A stretch of 64,000 bases of DNA from Allomuricauda sp. (GTDB lineage: Bacteria; Bacteroidota; Bacteroidia; Flavobacteriales; Flavobacteriaceae), in contig RHLF01000001.1 of NCBI GenBank assembly GCA_003712125.1, positions 558,001 through 622,000 of the forward strand, in the 5' to 3' direction. Numbering within the stretch: position 1 is the first letter of the stretch; each line of letters starts with the position of its first letter. Positions 8,713 through 16,422 of the stretch are shown one piece after another. The notes under the pieces are model-generated. The model saw only the letters and a list, made by a program, of their open reading frames with translations, was not told the DNA's origin and did no database searches. The position numbers and the translations under genes are program-made.

Positions 8713-10776
8713 ATGCCCTCAAAAAGGTATACCCTTACTGCTGCGCTTCCCTATACCAATGGTCCTATTCATATTGGTCATTTAGCTGGCGTGTATGTGC
8801 CCGCTGATATTTATGCCCGGTACCAACGCCTACAAGGTCATGATGTCGCCTTTATTTGTGGTAGCGATGAACATGGGGTGGCCATTTCAATGCGGGCCAA
8901 AAAAGAGGGCGTATCACCAAAGGAAATCATTGACAAGTACCACCACGTCATTAAAAAATCTTTTGAAGAATTTGGGATTTCATTTGATAATTACTCCCGA
9001 ACCTCTGCCAAAATACACCATGAGACCGCTTCAGATTTTTTCAAAAAGCTGTACGATCAGAATGACTTCATAGAGGAGGTAACCGAGCAATTGTATGACC
9101 AAGAAGCTGACCAATTTTTGGCCGATCGTTTTGTGACGGGTACCTGCCCGGTTTGTGGTCATACCGAGGCTTATGGCGATCAATGCGAAAATTGTGGTTC
9201 CAGTTTGAACGCCACCGACCTTATTGATCCAAAATCAACCATTACCGGTGCGGTACCTAGCTTAAAAAAGACCAAACATTGGTTTTTGCCGCTGGACCGT
9301 TATGAAGGATTTTTGAAGGAATGGATTTTGAAAGGTCATAAATCGGATTGGAAACCCAATGTATATGGTCAATGCAAATCATGGATTGATGATGGCCTAA
9401 AACCCAGGGCGGTCACCCGTGATCTGGATTGGGGCATTCCAGTTCCGGTTAAAGATGCCCAAGGCAAGGTACTTTATGTATGGTTTGACGCACCTATTGG
9501 TTATATCTCATCAACCAAAGAATGGGCCGAACGTGAAGGTACGGATTGGGAGCCTTATTGGAAAGATCAAAACACCGAACTCTATCATTTTATTGGCAAG
9601 GACAACATTGTTTTCCATTGCATTATTTTCCCGAGTATGCTCAAGGCACATGGCGATTATATTTTGCCAAAAAATGTTCCTGCCAATGAATTTTTAAATC
9701 TGGAGGGCAACAAATTATCCACCTCTAAGAATTGGGCGGTTTGGCTGCATGAATATTTGGTCGATTTCCCTGACATGCAAGATGTATTGCGTTACACCTT
9801 AACTGCCAATGCTCCTGAAACGAAGGACAACGATTTCACCTGGAAAGATTTTCAGGCGCGTAACAACAATGAGCTGGTGGCCATCTTTGGCAACTTTGTG
9901 AACCGGGTTGCCGTGTTGACCCATAAATATTATGAGGGTAGTATTCCAGAACCCTCGACCTATACAAGTTCAGATGAAGCGGCATTACGAGCGCTGCAGT
10001 CATATCCCAAAACAATTGCTGATTCTTTGGGCCGCTTTCGTTTTCGTGAAGCGGGGCAAGAATTGATGAACTTGGCCCGTTTGGGCAATAAGTATTTAGC
10101 GGATGAAGAACCCTGGAAGCTGATCAAAACCGATCCAGAGCGCACCAAAACGGTGATGTTTGTGGCCTTGCAAATAGCCTCGGCCTTGGCGGTGTTGAGC
10201 GAACCATTTTTGCCCTTTACTTCAAACAAGTTAAAAAGCATCTTGAACCATACTGCACTCGGTTCAGCACCAACTTGGGACACCATTGCCACTTCCGCTA
10301 TGCTACTTCCTTCAAATCATACCATTAACAAGGCGGAGCTTCTTTTTAGAAAGATTGAAGATGAAGAGATCGCAGCACAATTGGCCAAACTTGAAGCCAC
10401 AAAAAAATCAAATGAACAAGAAATGACAACAAACATTACGCCCCAGAAGGAAACGATTACCTATGATGATTTTTCAAAGCTTGATCTAAGGGTAGGTACG
10501 ATTTTGGAAGCTGAAAAAATGCCAAAAGCAGATAAGCTTATTGTAATGAAAGTAGACACGGGTTTGGATACCCGAACCATTGTTTCGGGGATTGCTGAAC
10601 ACTTTAGCCCTGAAGAATTGGTGGGCAAACAAGTGACCGTTTTGGTGAATTTGGCGGCTCGAAAATTGCGTGGGGTAGAAAGTCAGGGTATGATTTTGTT
10701 GGCTGAAGATGCGGATGGAAGGTTAATTTTCGTGAATCCTGATGACGCTACTGCAAATGGTTCCCAGATCAGTTAA
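8713..10776 (+). CDS. metG: Methionyl-tRNA synthetase with C-terminal tRNA-binding domain
   Basis: A 687-residue cytoplasmic enzyme that charges tRNA-Met. It has the class I signature HIGH in [10 protein letters not shown], a zinc knuckle ([17 protein letters not shown]), and the second signature as KLSTSKNW in place of KMSKS. The anticodon-binding domain follows. From about residue 580 there is an EMAP/Trbp111-type OB domain ([30 protein letters not shown]) used for dimerisation and tRNA binding. The length and domain order match the long bacterial form. The stop overlaps the next start by one base (TAATG), so translation is coupled to the deacetylase-like gene. Confidence 0.97.
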   Translation: MPSKRYTLTAALPYTNGPIHIGHLAGVYVPADIYARYQRLQGHDVAFICGSDEHGVAISMRAKKEGVSPKEIIDKYHHVIKKSFEEFGISFDNYSRTSAKIHHETASDFFKKLYDQNDFIEEVTEQLYDQEADQFLADRFVTGTCPVCGHTEAYGDQCENCGSSLNATDLIDPKSTITGAVPSLKKTKHWFLPLDRYEGFLKEWILKGHKSDWKPNVYGQCKSWIDDGLKPRAVTRDLDWGIPVPVKDAQGKVLYVWFDAPIGYISSTKEWAEREGTDWEPYWKDQNTELYHFIGKDNIVFHCIIFPSMLKAHGDYILPKNVPANEFLNLEGNKLSTSKNWAVWLHEYLVDFPDMQDVLRYTLTANAPETKDNDFTWKDFQARNNNELVAIFGNFVNRVAVLTHKYYEGSIPEPSTYTSSDEAALRALQSYPKTIADSLGRFRFREAGQELMNLARLGNKYLADEEPWKLIKTDPERTKTVMFVALQIASALAVLSEPFLPFTSNKLKSILNHTALGSAPTWDTIATSAMLLPSNHTINKAELLFRKIEDEEIAAQLAKLEATKKSNEQEMTTNITPQKETITYDDFSKLDLRVGTILEAEKMPKADKLIVMKVDTGLDTRTIVSGIAEHFSPEELVGKQVTVLVNLAARKLRGVESQGMILLAEDADGRLIFVNPDDATANGSQIS

Positions 10777-11678
10777 TGCTTAAAATCGCCTACCACCCCA
10801 TTTACAAACATCCCTTGCCAGAGGGGCATCGTTTTCCCATGCTAAAATATGAGTTGCTGCCCGAACAACTCCTACATGAGGGAACCTGCACGGCAACCAA
10901 TTTTTTTGAACCCACCTTGCCTGGTGATGCTGCGATTCTTGCGGTTCATGATGCCGAATATTATCAAAATTTGGTGAACTTAAAACTAACGGCGAAAGAA
11001 CAGCGAAAAATAGGATTTCCCCTATCCGAAGCGCTTGTCCAGCGCGAGCGAATCATTGCTGACGGCACCCTAAAAGGCTGTGCTTATGCTTTAAAATATG
11101 GCATCGCGATGAACATTGCAGGAGGCACCCATCATGCATATTCAGACCGTGGCGAGGCATTTTGCATGCTCAACGATCAAGCCATTGGGGCACGACACCT
11201 CCAGTCTAATGGCCTTGCCAATACTATATTGATTGTTGACCTCGATGTGCACCAGGGCAATGGTACCGCCGAAATTTTCCAAGATGATGCTTCGGTATTT
11301 ACCTTTTCGATGCATGGCAGAGGCAATTATCCTTTTAAAAAAGAAACCTCCGACTTAGATATTCCCCTAGAAAAAGGAACCGATGACCCAACCTATTTGG
11401 AACTTCTCAAGAACACCCTCCCAAAACTTTTGGCACAGGTGCAACCTGATTTTATTTTTTACCTCTGCGGGGTCGATGTAGTGGCCACCGATAAATTGGG
11501 AACCTTGGGCATGTCACCCGAAGGCTGTGCCGAACGTGATCGGTATGTGCTGCAGACCTGTAAAGACCATGGTATACCGGTTCAATGCAGCATGGGCGGG
11601 GGCTATTCAAAAGATATTAAAGTGATTGTCGAGGCCCATGCGAACACGTTTCGATTGGCCCAAGAAATTTATTTCTAG
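10776..11678 (+). CDS. Histone deacetylase-family amidohydrolase
   Basis: A 300-residue protein of the arginase/deacetylase fold. It shows the metal- and substrate-site sequences GGTHHAYSDRGEAFCMLND (the paired histidines), DLDVHQGNGTAEIF with the Asp-x-His zinc ligands, and the late MGGGYSKD with the catalytic-site Gly/Tyr. Bacterial members remove acetyl or acyl groups from polyamines, acetoin-related compounds or lysine; the substrate here is unknown. The start overlaps the metG stop by one base, a translational-coupling arrangement. Confidence 0.9.
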   Translation: MLKIAYHPIYKHPLPEGHRFPMLKYELLPEQLLHEGTCTATNFFEPTLPGDAAILAVHDAEYYQNLVNLKLTAKEQRKIGFPLSEALVQRERIIADGTLKGCAYALKYGIAMNIAGGTHHAYSDRGEAFCMLNDQAIGARHLQSNGLANTILIVDLDVHQGNGTAEIFQDDASVFTFSMHGRGNYPFKKETSDLDIPLEKGTDDPTYLELLKNTLPKLLAQVQPDFIFYLCGVDVVATDKLGTLGMSPEGCAERDRYVLQTCKDHGIPVQCSMGGGYSKDIKVIVEAHANTFRLAQEIYF

Positions 11679-11706
11679 ATTTATCATGGGTCAATTATAT
11701 ATTACA

Positions 11707-12549
11707 ATGAAGAAACTACTGCTTATTATCCTCATTTTTAGCCTGCAATTCACCGTGTCGCAAGATTTGAATGTGACCAAAGACCGAACGCTTTGGAATG
11801 ATTTCACCTATGACATGGGCAATGTTTTTGGGGGAATTGGCCATGCCTATAGCCGACCCTTTCATTGGCAGGGGAATGACTGGGCGAATTTCGGGTATAT
11901 GGTGGCTGGCACAGGGCTGCTCTTTACCATTGATGACGAAGTGGATGAATGGGCGAACGGATTTCGTGATGATGTACCGCAATTTATCAAGGATTATGGC
12001 AACAGCTATGGCAATCCGGATAATAACTATATGCTCACCGGAGCGGTTTATTTGACCGGATTATTCGCAAAAGATGAAAAACTACGCCGAACCGGTGTGC
12101 TGTTGATCTCCTCAGCCACAGCCAGTGGATTTTTTCAGCAGGTGGCCAAACGTCTGGTGGGAAGAGCACGACCCAAAAGCGGAGAATCTTCATTTACCTT
12201 TGATCCCTCCTTTGGTTTTAATCGCATATTCAATTACGATTCCTTTCCATCAGGTCATGCCATGCTCGCCTTTACGAACGCTTATGTCATAGCCAAGCAA
12301 TTTAAGAACCCCTGGATCAAAGCGGGCATCTATACGGTAGGTTCCATACCTGGATTCGTAAGGGTTATCGATCGCTTTCATTGGATTTCAGATGTGGCTT
12401 TCAGCACGGTGCTCAGTATTTTTATTGTCGAGTCGATCGATAGGTACCTCGATAAAAAGTATGCCGAGAAATATAACGACAACACAAAAGCGGTTAGCTG
12501 GAATCTAACTTTTGCACCAAATCGAATTGGGGTAGTCCTTCAATTTTAG
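11707..12549 (+). CDS. PAP2-family membrane-associated phosphatase
   Basis: A 280-residue protein starting at the ATG at 11707, which opens a clean signal peptide (MKKLLLIILIFSLQFTVSQ); a longer in-frame start would run into the preceding gene. The three PAP2 motifs are present: KRLVGRARP (Lys-x6-Arg-Pro), FPSGHAML with the catalytic His, and RVIDRFHWISD with the second His and Asp. PAP2 enzymes dephosphorylate lipid phosphates such as phosphatidic acid or undecaprenyl diphosphate at the periplasmic face. It lies 28 bases after the deacetylase-like gene. Confidence 0.88.
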   Translation: MKKLLLIILIFSLQFTVSQDLNVTKDRTLWNDFTYDMGNVFGGIGHAYSRPFHWQGNDWANFGYMVAGTGLLFTIDDEVDEWANGFRDDVPQFIKDYGNSYGNPDNNYMLTGAVYLTGLFAKDEKLRRTGVLLISSATASGFFQQVAKRLVGRARPKSGESSFTFDPSFGFNRIFNYDSFPSGHAMLAFTNAYVIAKQFKNPWIKAGIYTVGSIPGFVRVIDRFHWISDVAFSTVLSIFIVESIDRYLDKKYAEKYNDNTKAVSWNLTFAPNRIGVVLQF

Positions 12550-12581
12550 CATATATTTTATTTAGATTAATTTAAAATAGT

Positions 12582-12589
12582 TATTTTTG
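12582..12589 (+). promoter_or_regulatory. -7 promoter element ahead of the small Cys/Lys-rich gene
   Basis: TATTTTTG matches TAnnTTTG perfectly. Its position overlaps the most upstream possible TTG start of the small gene, so that start would lie upstream of the transcript. This favours the GTG at 12614. Confidence 0.5.
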
Positions 12590-12613
12590 TCCCCGTTGAA
12601 ACAACGGCAAAAA

Positions 12614-12772
12614 GTGGGCAAAAAAAAGAAAGTAAAAAAACTTCAAAAGGCACGCCTCAAAGAGCTCAATCCGGGCAAGTGCAAGACCAAATGCTGTGCT
12701 AAATACAAAAAGGGCGAGCATAAAAGATGCCGCAAATGCCCTTGTTTCGATCTACTCAAAAAAGTGGCTTAA
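12614..12772 (+). CDS. Small Lys/Cys-rich protein of unknown function
   Basis: A 52-residue, strongly basic protein. The N-terminal third is a run of lysines (MGKKKKVKKLQKARLKEL). The C-terminal part holds six cysteines at 23, 27, 28, 39, 42 and 44 in a C-x3-CC-x10-C-x2-C-x-C layout, suggesting metal or nucleic-acid binding. The GTG start at 12614 is chosen because a perfect -7 element sits at 12582-12589, making in-frame TTG codons at 12587 and 12596 implausible. It has no signal peptide, so it should be cytoplasmic. I do not recognise the family. It converges on the next gene with a four-base gap. Confidence 0.6.
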   Translation: MGKKKKVKKLQKARLKELNPGKCKTKCCAKYKKGEHKRCRKCPCFDLLKKVA

Positions 12773-12776
12773 TTTC

Positions 12777-13205
12777 TTACCGCTCCGGCGTCTTGGAAAT
12801 TTTGGATAGCTTGACCTCTTTCGAAGATAAAGCCGTATTCGTTGGCACCTGAAATACGCCCATTACGGCATAGTAGGAAGCCTGTCGCAAGTACATATCA
12901 CTGTGCCCGCATTGGGTGCCGCACCGCTTTTGGTGCTGCCCATAAGCAATATGCTTACCATTAATATAGGCTTGGTGCAAATCAGGGGTTTTGTGAAGTA
13001 ACTCCCTTTCAAAAGCGCGTTGGTCTTTCCAATAATCTGCCCGGTCTTCCACACCCAAAGCGCTCAAAGTCTGTTCGTATTGGGCATCCCTGTAGGCCAT
13101 TTGTAAGTAAAAATCCAATTTGGCATCCATGCCTTGTTCTTGTGCCGTCACCACAAAGGATACGCACAGCAAGAATATTAAGATATGTACACTATAGGAT
13201 TTCAT
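12777..13205 (-). CDS. Secreted protein of unknown function
   Basis: A 142-residue protein with a signal peptide (MKSYSVHILIFLLCVSFVVTAQ). The mature part is predicted helical and contains QRCGTQCGHSDMYLRQASYYAVMG, with a Cys pair that could form a disulfide. I recognise no domain. It stands alone on the minus strand, downstream of ssb but separated from it by a terminator. Confidence 0.65.
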   Translation of the reverse strand: MKSYSVHILIFLLCVSFVVTAQEQGMDAKLDFYLQMAYRDAQYEQTLSALGVEDRADYWKDQRAFERELLHKTPDLHQAYINGKHIAYGQHQKRCGTQCGHSDMYLRQASYYAVMGVFQVPTNTALSSKEVKLSKISKTPER

Positions 13206-13294
13206 TGATCAAGGTCTATTAATAAGACGAACAAGTGTCGCCTTTGTTGCCTAGTTCCTCTTTAAGTTATTGTTAATATTCGGTATTAAAAAAG

Positions 13295-13317
13295 AAAAAG
13301 GGCAAACTGCCCTTTTT
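13295..13317 (-). terminator. Terminator after ssb
   Basis: The stem AGGGCA/TGCCCT with a three-base loop is flanked by A and T runs on both sides, so it can act in both directions. It sits 23 bases beyond the ssb stop. Confidence 0.85.
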
Positions 13318-13339
13318 CCTGTATAATCGGTAATGAATT

Positions 13340-13672
13340 TTACTTTCCCAATAGCAAAAGCTCGTTGCACCTAATTTCTGTGATGTATCTTTTATCACCT
13401 TCTTTGGTTTCATACGATCGATTCGTGAGCCTCCCCTCAATCGCCACTTCTTTTCCTTTCATTAAAAAGTTCTCTACGATGTCTGCAGTCTTACCCCATG
13501 CCACCACATTGTGCCATTGGGTATCGGTCACTTTCTCTCCCTTGGCATTTTTGTAAATTTCATTCGTGGCAATCGAAAACTTGGCCAATTTACTTCCGTT
13601 GTCCAAGTTTACAATCTCTGGGTCCTGACCCAAGTTTCCAATCAACTGTACTTTGTTTCTAAGCGCGTTCAT
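13340..13672 (-). CDS. ssb: Single-stranded DNA-binding protein, short form
   Basis: A 110-residue protein consisting of the OB fold only: MNALRNKVQLIGNLGQDPEI, TQWHNVVAWGKTADIVENFLMKGKEVAIEGRL and TEIRCNELLLLGK. The glycine/proline-rich linker and acidic tip (DDDIPF-like) of a main replicative SSB are absent; the protein ends right after the last strand. It may be a second SSB used in repair, recombination or competence, with the long form elsewhere in the genome. It is a single gene. Confidence 0.92.
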   Translation of the reverse strand: MNALRNKVQLIGNLGQDPEIVNLDNGSKLAKFSIATNEIYKNAKGEKVTDTQWHNVVAWGKTADIVENFLMKGKEVAIEGRLTNRSYETKEGDKRYITEIRCNELLLLGK

Positions 13673-13782
13673 ACTATTAAATTTTAAGGTTAAACAGTTA
13701 ATGCAATCGAATGTCCTTCATCCGACAGGGCAAACATAAAACGGTCGTCATCAAAGATTCGGCTGGGAATTGCTTATTTTCG

Positions 13783-13814
13783 TTTGTAAACGTTTGTACA
13801 TATTTTTATGTTTG
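13783..13814 (+). promoter_or_regulatory. Promoter of the AhpD-like gene
   Basis: TTTG at 13783-13786, a 20-base spacer, and a perfect -7 element TATGTTTG at 13807-13814. The perfect palindrome AAACGTTT lies in the spacer and could be an operator. The leader to the ATG at 13901 would be about 80 bases. Confidence 0.5.
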
Positions 13815-13900
13815 ATTTTCAACATTTTAAATCCTATATGACCTTATGGGAGACCCTCAATTCGTAAATCACGATTTTTGGGTTATCAAAGTGTATTGAC

Positions 13901-14506
13901 ATGAGCTGGATCAAGACTATTTCCTATGAAAAGGCCGATAGGGGCCTCAAAAGAATCTACGATCGGGTCAAGGGACCCAATCATAACATCGATAATGTCT
14001 TGCTGATTCACAGTCTTAGACCCCATACCCTTGTCGGACATATGAACCTATACAAAAGTGTGCTACACAATACCAATAATACCCTATCAAAATGGTATTT
14101 GGAAGCACTGGGCGTATACGTCAGCTTCTTAAATGGTTGTGATTATTGTGTCGCCCATCACTTCGAAGGGCTGAAGCGATTGCTAAAAGATGATGCGAAG
14201 GCCTCAAGCTTTTTCATGGCAGTACAAAAAGACACCTTGAACGACCATTTTGATACCAAACAATTTCAGGGTATGGCCTATGCCAAAAAACTAACCCTAC
14301 AGTTAGCACATATCACTCAGGATGATGTCGAAAATCTTAAGGCTGTGGGTTATACAGAGGGCGAAATTTTGGAAATCAATCAGGTGTGCAGCTATTTTAA
14401 TTATGTCAACCGCTCGGTGCTTGGGTTGGGTGTAACCACGCATGGCGATATTTTGGGGCTTTCGCCGAATGAAAGTGATGACCCTGATAATTGGACCCAT
14501 TCGTAG
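13901..14506 (+). CDS. AhpD-like/carboxymuconolactone decarboxylase family protein
   Basis: A 201-residue protein containing the alkylhydroperoxidase D-like core with the redox motif CDYCVAHH (Cys-x2-Cys-x3-His) at about residues 83-90. It falls in the group called peroxidase-related enzymes. Known members reduce peroxides or act as thiol-disulfide relay proteins; the physiological substrate here is unknown. It has no signal peptide. It is a monocistronic gene with its own promoter signals, followed 72 bases later by the GNAT gene, which has a separate -7 element. Confidence 0.85.
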   Translation: MSWIKTISYEKADRGLKRIYDRVKGPNHNIDNVLLIHSLRPHTLVGHMNLYKSVLHNTNNTLSKWYLEALGVYVSFLNGCDYCVAHHFEGLKRLLKDDAKASSFFMAVQKDTLNDHFDTKQFQGMAYAKKLTLQLAHITQDDVENLKAVGYTEGEILEINQVCSYFNYVNRSVLGLGVTTHGDILGLSPNESDDPDNWTHS

Positions 14507-14533
14507 CAATAATGGGCAAACACTTTCGGGTGT

Positions 14534-14541
14534 TATTTTTG
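14534..14541 (+). promoter_or_regulatory. -7 promoter element ahead of the GNAT/CDGSH pair
   Basis: A perfect TATTTTTG, 36 bases ahead of the ATG at 14578. A near match (TATCTTTA) lies closer to the start. Confidence 0.5.
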
Positions 14542-14577
14542 GAAATAGTTGCCTATCTTTAAACAGCACCACTGCCT

Positions 14578-14865
14578 ATGTATACCCTTATTGACAATGC
14601 GGAGAAGAAACGGTATGAATTTCAACTGCCTGAACATACCCCTTTGATCGAATATATTCGAACCAAAGACAAAATTTACTTGACCCATACCGAAGTCCCT
14701 GTTGCCTTGGAAGGTCAAGGTATTGGTCACGAGTTGGTCAAACAGGTCTTGGAAGATGTAAAAAGCAAAGATCTGACCCTAATACCGCTTTGTCCCTTCG
14801 TGGCACATTACATTAAAGAAAATCCAGAATGGCGGGAACTTGTTTTAAAAGGAATTAACGTGTAA
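14578..14865 (+). CDS. Small GNAT N-acetyltransferase (NATD1/YjdJ type)
   Basis: A 95-residue protein with the short GNAT core: YIRTKDKIYLTHTEVPVALEGQGIGHELVKQVLEDV, where QGIGHEL is the acetyl-CoA pyrophosphate loop, then LIPLCPFVAHYIKENPEW with the family Cys-Pro. Members of this tiny acetyltransferase group have unknown substrates. In Escherichia coli the yjdJ homologue lies beside yjdI, an iron-sulfur protein. Here too the next gene, four bases downstream, carries a YjdI domain, which supports a shared function. Confidence 0.88.
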   Translation: MYTLIDNAEKKRYEFQLPEHTPLIEYIRTKDKIYLTHTEVPVALEGQGIGHELVKQVLEDVKSKDLTLIPLCPFVAHYIKENPEWRELVLKGINV

Positions 14866-14869
14866 CCCT

Positions 14870-15292
14870 ATGGAAAGAGAAATAATCAAAGAATATACCC
14901 ACGGTGATTTTACCGTCGTTTGGAAACCCAAAAAGTGCATCCATGCCGAGATATGTGTAAAAACCTTGCCCGAGGTCTATGACCCGAAGGGCAAACCTTG
15001 GATTACCCCAGAAAATGCATCGGTGGAAGCCTTGAAATCGCAAATACAAAAATGCCCTTCAGGAGCCCTGACCTACAAGCAGAAAGGAGAGACCAAAACG
15101 GAGGAAACGCAGGCCACCGAATGCACCATTGTTGAAAACGGCCCCCTTTTGGTAAGTGGCAATCTAAAAGTAACCTTGGCAGACGGAACGGTTGAAGACA
15201 AAAAAAGATCCACCGCCTTTTGTCGTTGTGGCGCATCTGAGAATAAGCCTTATTGCGATGGCACACATAACCAAATCGAATTTAAAGGTTAG
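14870..15292 (+). CDS. Iron-sulfur protein: YjdI-type domain fused to a CDGSH domain
   Basis: A 140-residue protein with two metal domains. Residues 1-65 match YjdI/Fer4_19 (KCIHAEICVKTLPEVYDP, then IQKCPSGALTY). Residues 100-140 carry a CDGSH-type motif (FCRCGASENKPYCDGTH; Cys-x-Cys-x7-Cys-x3-His, with Thr in place of the Ser), which binds a [2Fe-2S] cluster in mitoNEET relatives. The likely role is redox or iron-sulfur handling in the cytoplasm; this is family knowledge, not direct evidence. It is operonic with the GNAT gene and overlaps the glycerate kinase stop by 11 bases in convergent orientation. Confidence 0.88.
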   Translation: MEREIIKEYTHGDFTVVWKPKKCIHAEICVKTLPEVYDPKGKPWITPENASVEALKSQIQKCPSGALTYKQKGETKTEETQATECTIVENGPLLVSGNLKVTLADGTVEDKKRSTAFCRCGASENKPYCDGTHNQIEFKG

Positions 15293-16415
15293 CGTTTTTT
15301 AAGCTTTTGGCAAACTCGAACGCTGTCAATGACACATTCGTATGTGCATTCGCCATGGCAGTCTTCAGATTGGGCATCCCCTTTGAAACAGAAATGGCAT
15401 AATTGATGCCGATGGCTTTTATTTCACTTGATGAAAGACCAACGTTACCACAAAAAGCGGCAACTGGAATTCCCTCACGCCTAGCAGAATCAACCACACC
15501 TGAAATAGTCTTACCTGATAAAGTTTGGGAATCAAGATTACCCTCTCCTGTAATAATCCAATCTGCTCCTTGGATGGCTTGGTCAAAATTGGCAATATCT
15601 TTTACGGCATCAATACCTTTTCGCAACTTACCGTTTAAAAAAACCAATGCACCTCCTCCCATGCCACCCGCAGCTCCAGACCCCTTAATGGGCTGAACAT
15701 CAATTCCAAATTCTGTTTCAATCACAGCTGCAAAGTTTTGCAATCCCTCATCAAGGGAAACAATATCAGTATCGGAGGCTCCCTTTTGCTTTGCATAGAT
15801 CTTAGCAGCGCCGTTTTCACCATAAAATGGATTTTCTACATCACATATCACACTGAAATCAATGCGTGCTGTTGGGTCATTCTTTGGCTTTAAAATTTTT
15901 CGAACCTTGGTCAGGTTGCCACCGATTGGAATTAATTTGTTGTTTTCCGCATCTAAAAATGCATACCCTATTGCCGTGGCCATGCCCATTCCTCCATCAT
16001 TGGTGGCACTGCCCCCTATACCCAAGAAGATCTTCTTGGCACCCTTGGCCATGGCATCGGATAGCAACTCCCCAGTTCCAAGAGAAGTGGTTTGCATACA
16101 GTTCAATTCCTCATTAGTTAATAAAGCATGGCCTGATGCCTCGGCCATTTCGATATAGGCCATTTTATGTTCAGGGGAAAAAAGGTAGGTCGCTGATCTT
16201 TTCCGAAACAACGGATCATGAACCTTAACCCTAACTTCTTTTGCCTTTAAAAAGGACTTTACGACATCTAGCGTTCCATCTCCTCCATCTGCCAAGGGAA
16301 TTTTGATAATATCGGCCTGGGGAAATACCCTTTGCAACCCAATTTCAACTGCCTCACAAAATTGTTGACCGCTCAGGGATCCTTTAAACTTATCCGGTGC
16401 AATAACAAACTTCAT
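15282..16415 (-). CDS. Glycerate kinase (GK-II/GlxK type)
   Basis: A 377-residue cytoplasmic kinase that phosphorylates glycerate. It opens with MKFVIAPDKFKGSLSG. Further family blocks are PLADGGDGTLDVVKSF, KIFLGIGGSATNDGGMGMA, GSGAAGGMGGGALVFL and WIITGEGNLDSQTLSGKT. Family members make 2-phosphoglycerate from D-glycerate. It is the last gene of the operon starting at the TonB receptor, seven bases after the symporter. In that setting it would channel the glycerate released by the GH63 enzyme into glycolysis. Confidence 0.93.
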   Translation of the reverse strand: MKFVIAPDKFKGSLSGQQFCEAVEIGLQRVFPQADIIKIPLADGGDGTLDVVKSFLKAKEVRVKVHDPLFRKRSATYLFSPEHKMAYIEMAEASGHALLTNEELNCMQTTSLGTGELLSDAMAKGAKKIFLGIGGSATNDGGMGMATAIGYAFLDAENNKLIPIGGNLTKVRKILKPKNDPTARIDFSVICDVENPFYGENGAAKIYAKQKGASDTDIVSLDEGLQNFAAVIETEFGIDVQPIKGSGAAGGMGGGALVFLNGKLRKGIDAVKDIANFDQAIQGADWIITGEGNLDSQTLSGKTISGVVDSARREGIPVAAFCGNVGLSSSEIKAIGINYAISVSKGMPNLKTAMANAHTNVSLTAFEFAKSLKNANL

Positions 16416-16422
16416 GCAGCAC

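Noticed and set aside
11626-11706. Longer start for the PAP2 phosphatase gene
   Set aside because: It overlaps the deacetylase-like gene and would place 27 basic residues ahead of a clear signal peptide.
12587-12613. Upstream TTG starts for the small Cys/Lys-rich protein
   Set aside because: The first TTG is part of the perfect -7 element TATTTTTG and the second lies at the predicted transcript start, so neither is likely to be translated.
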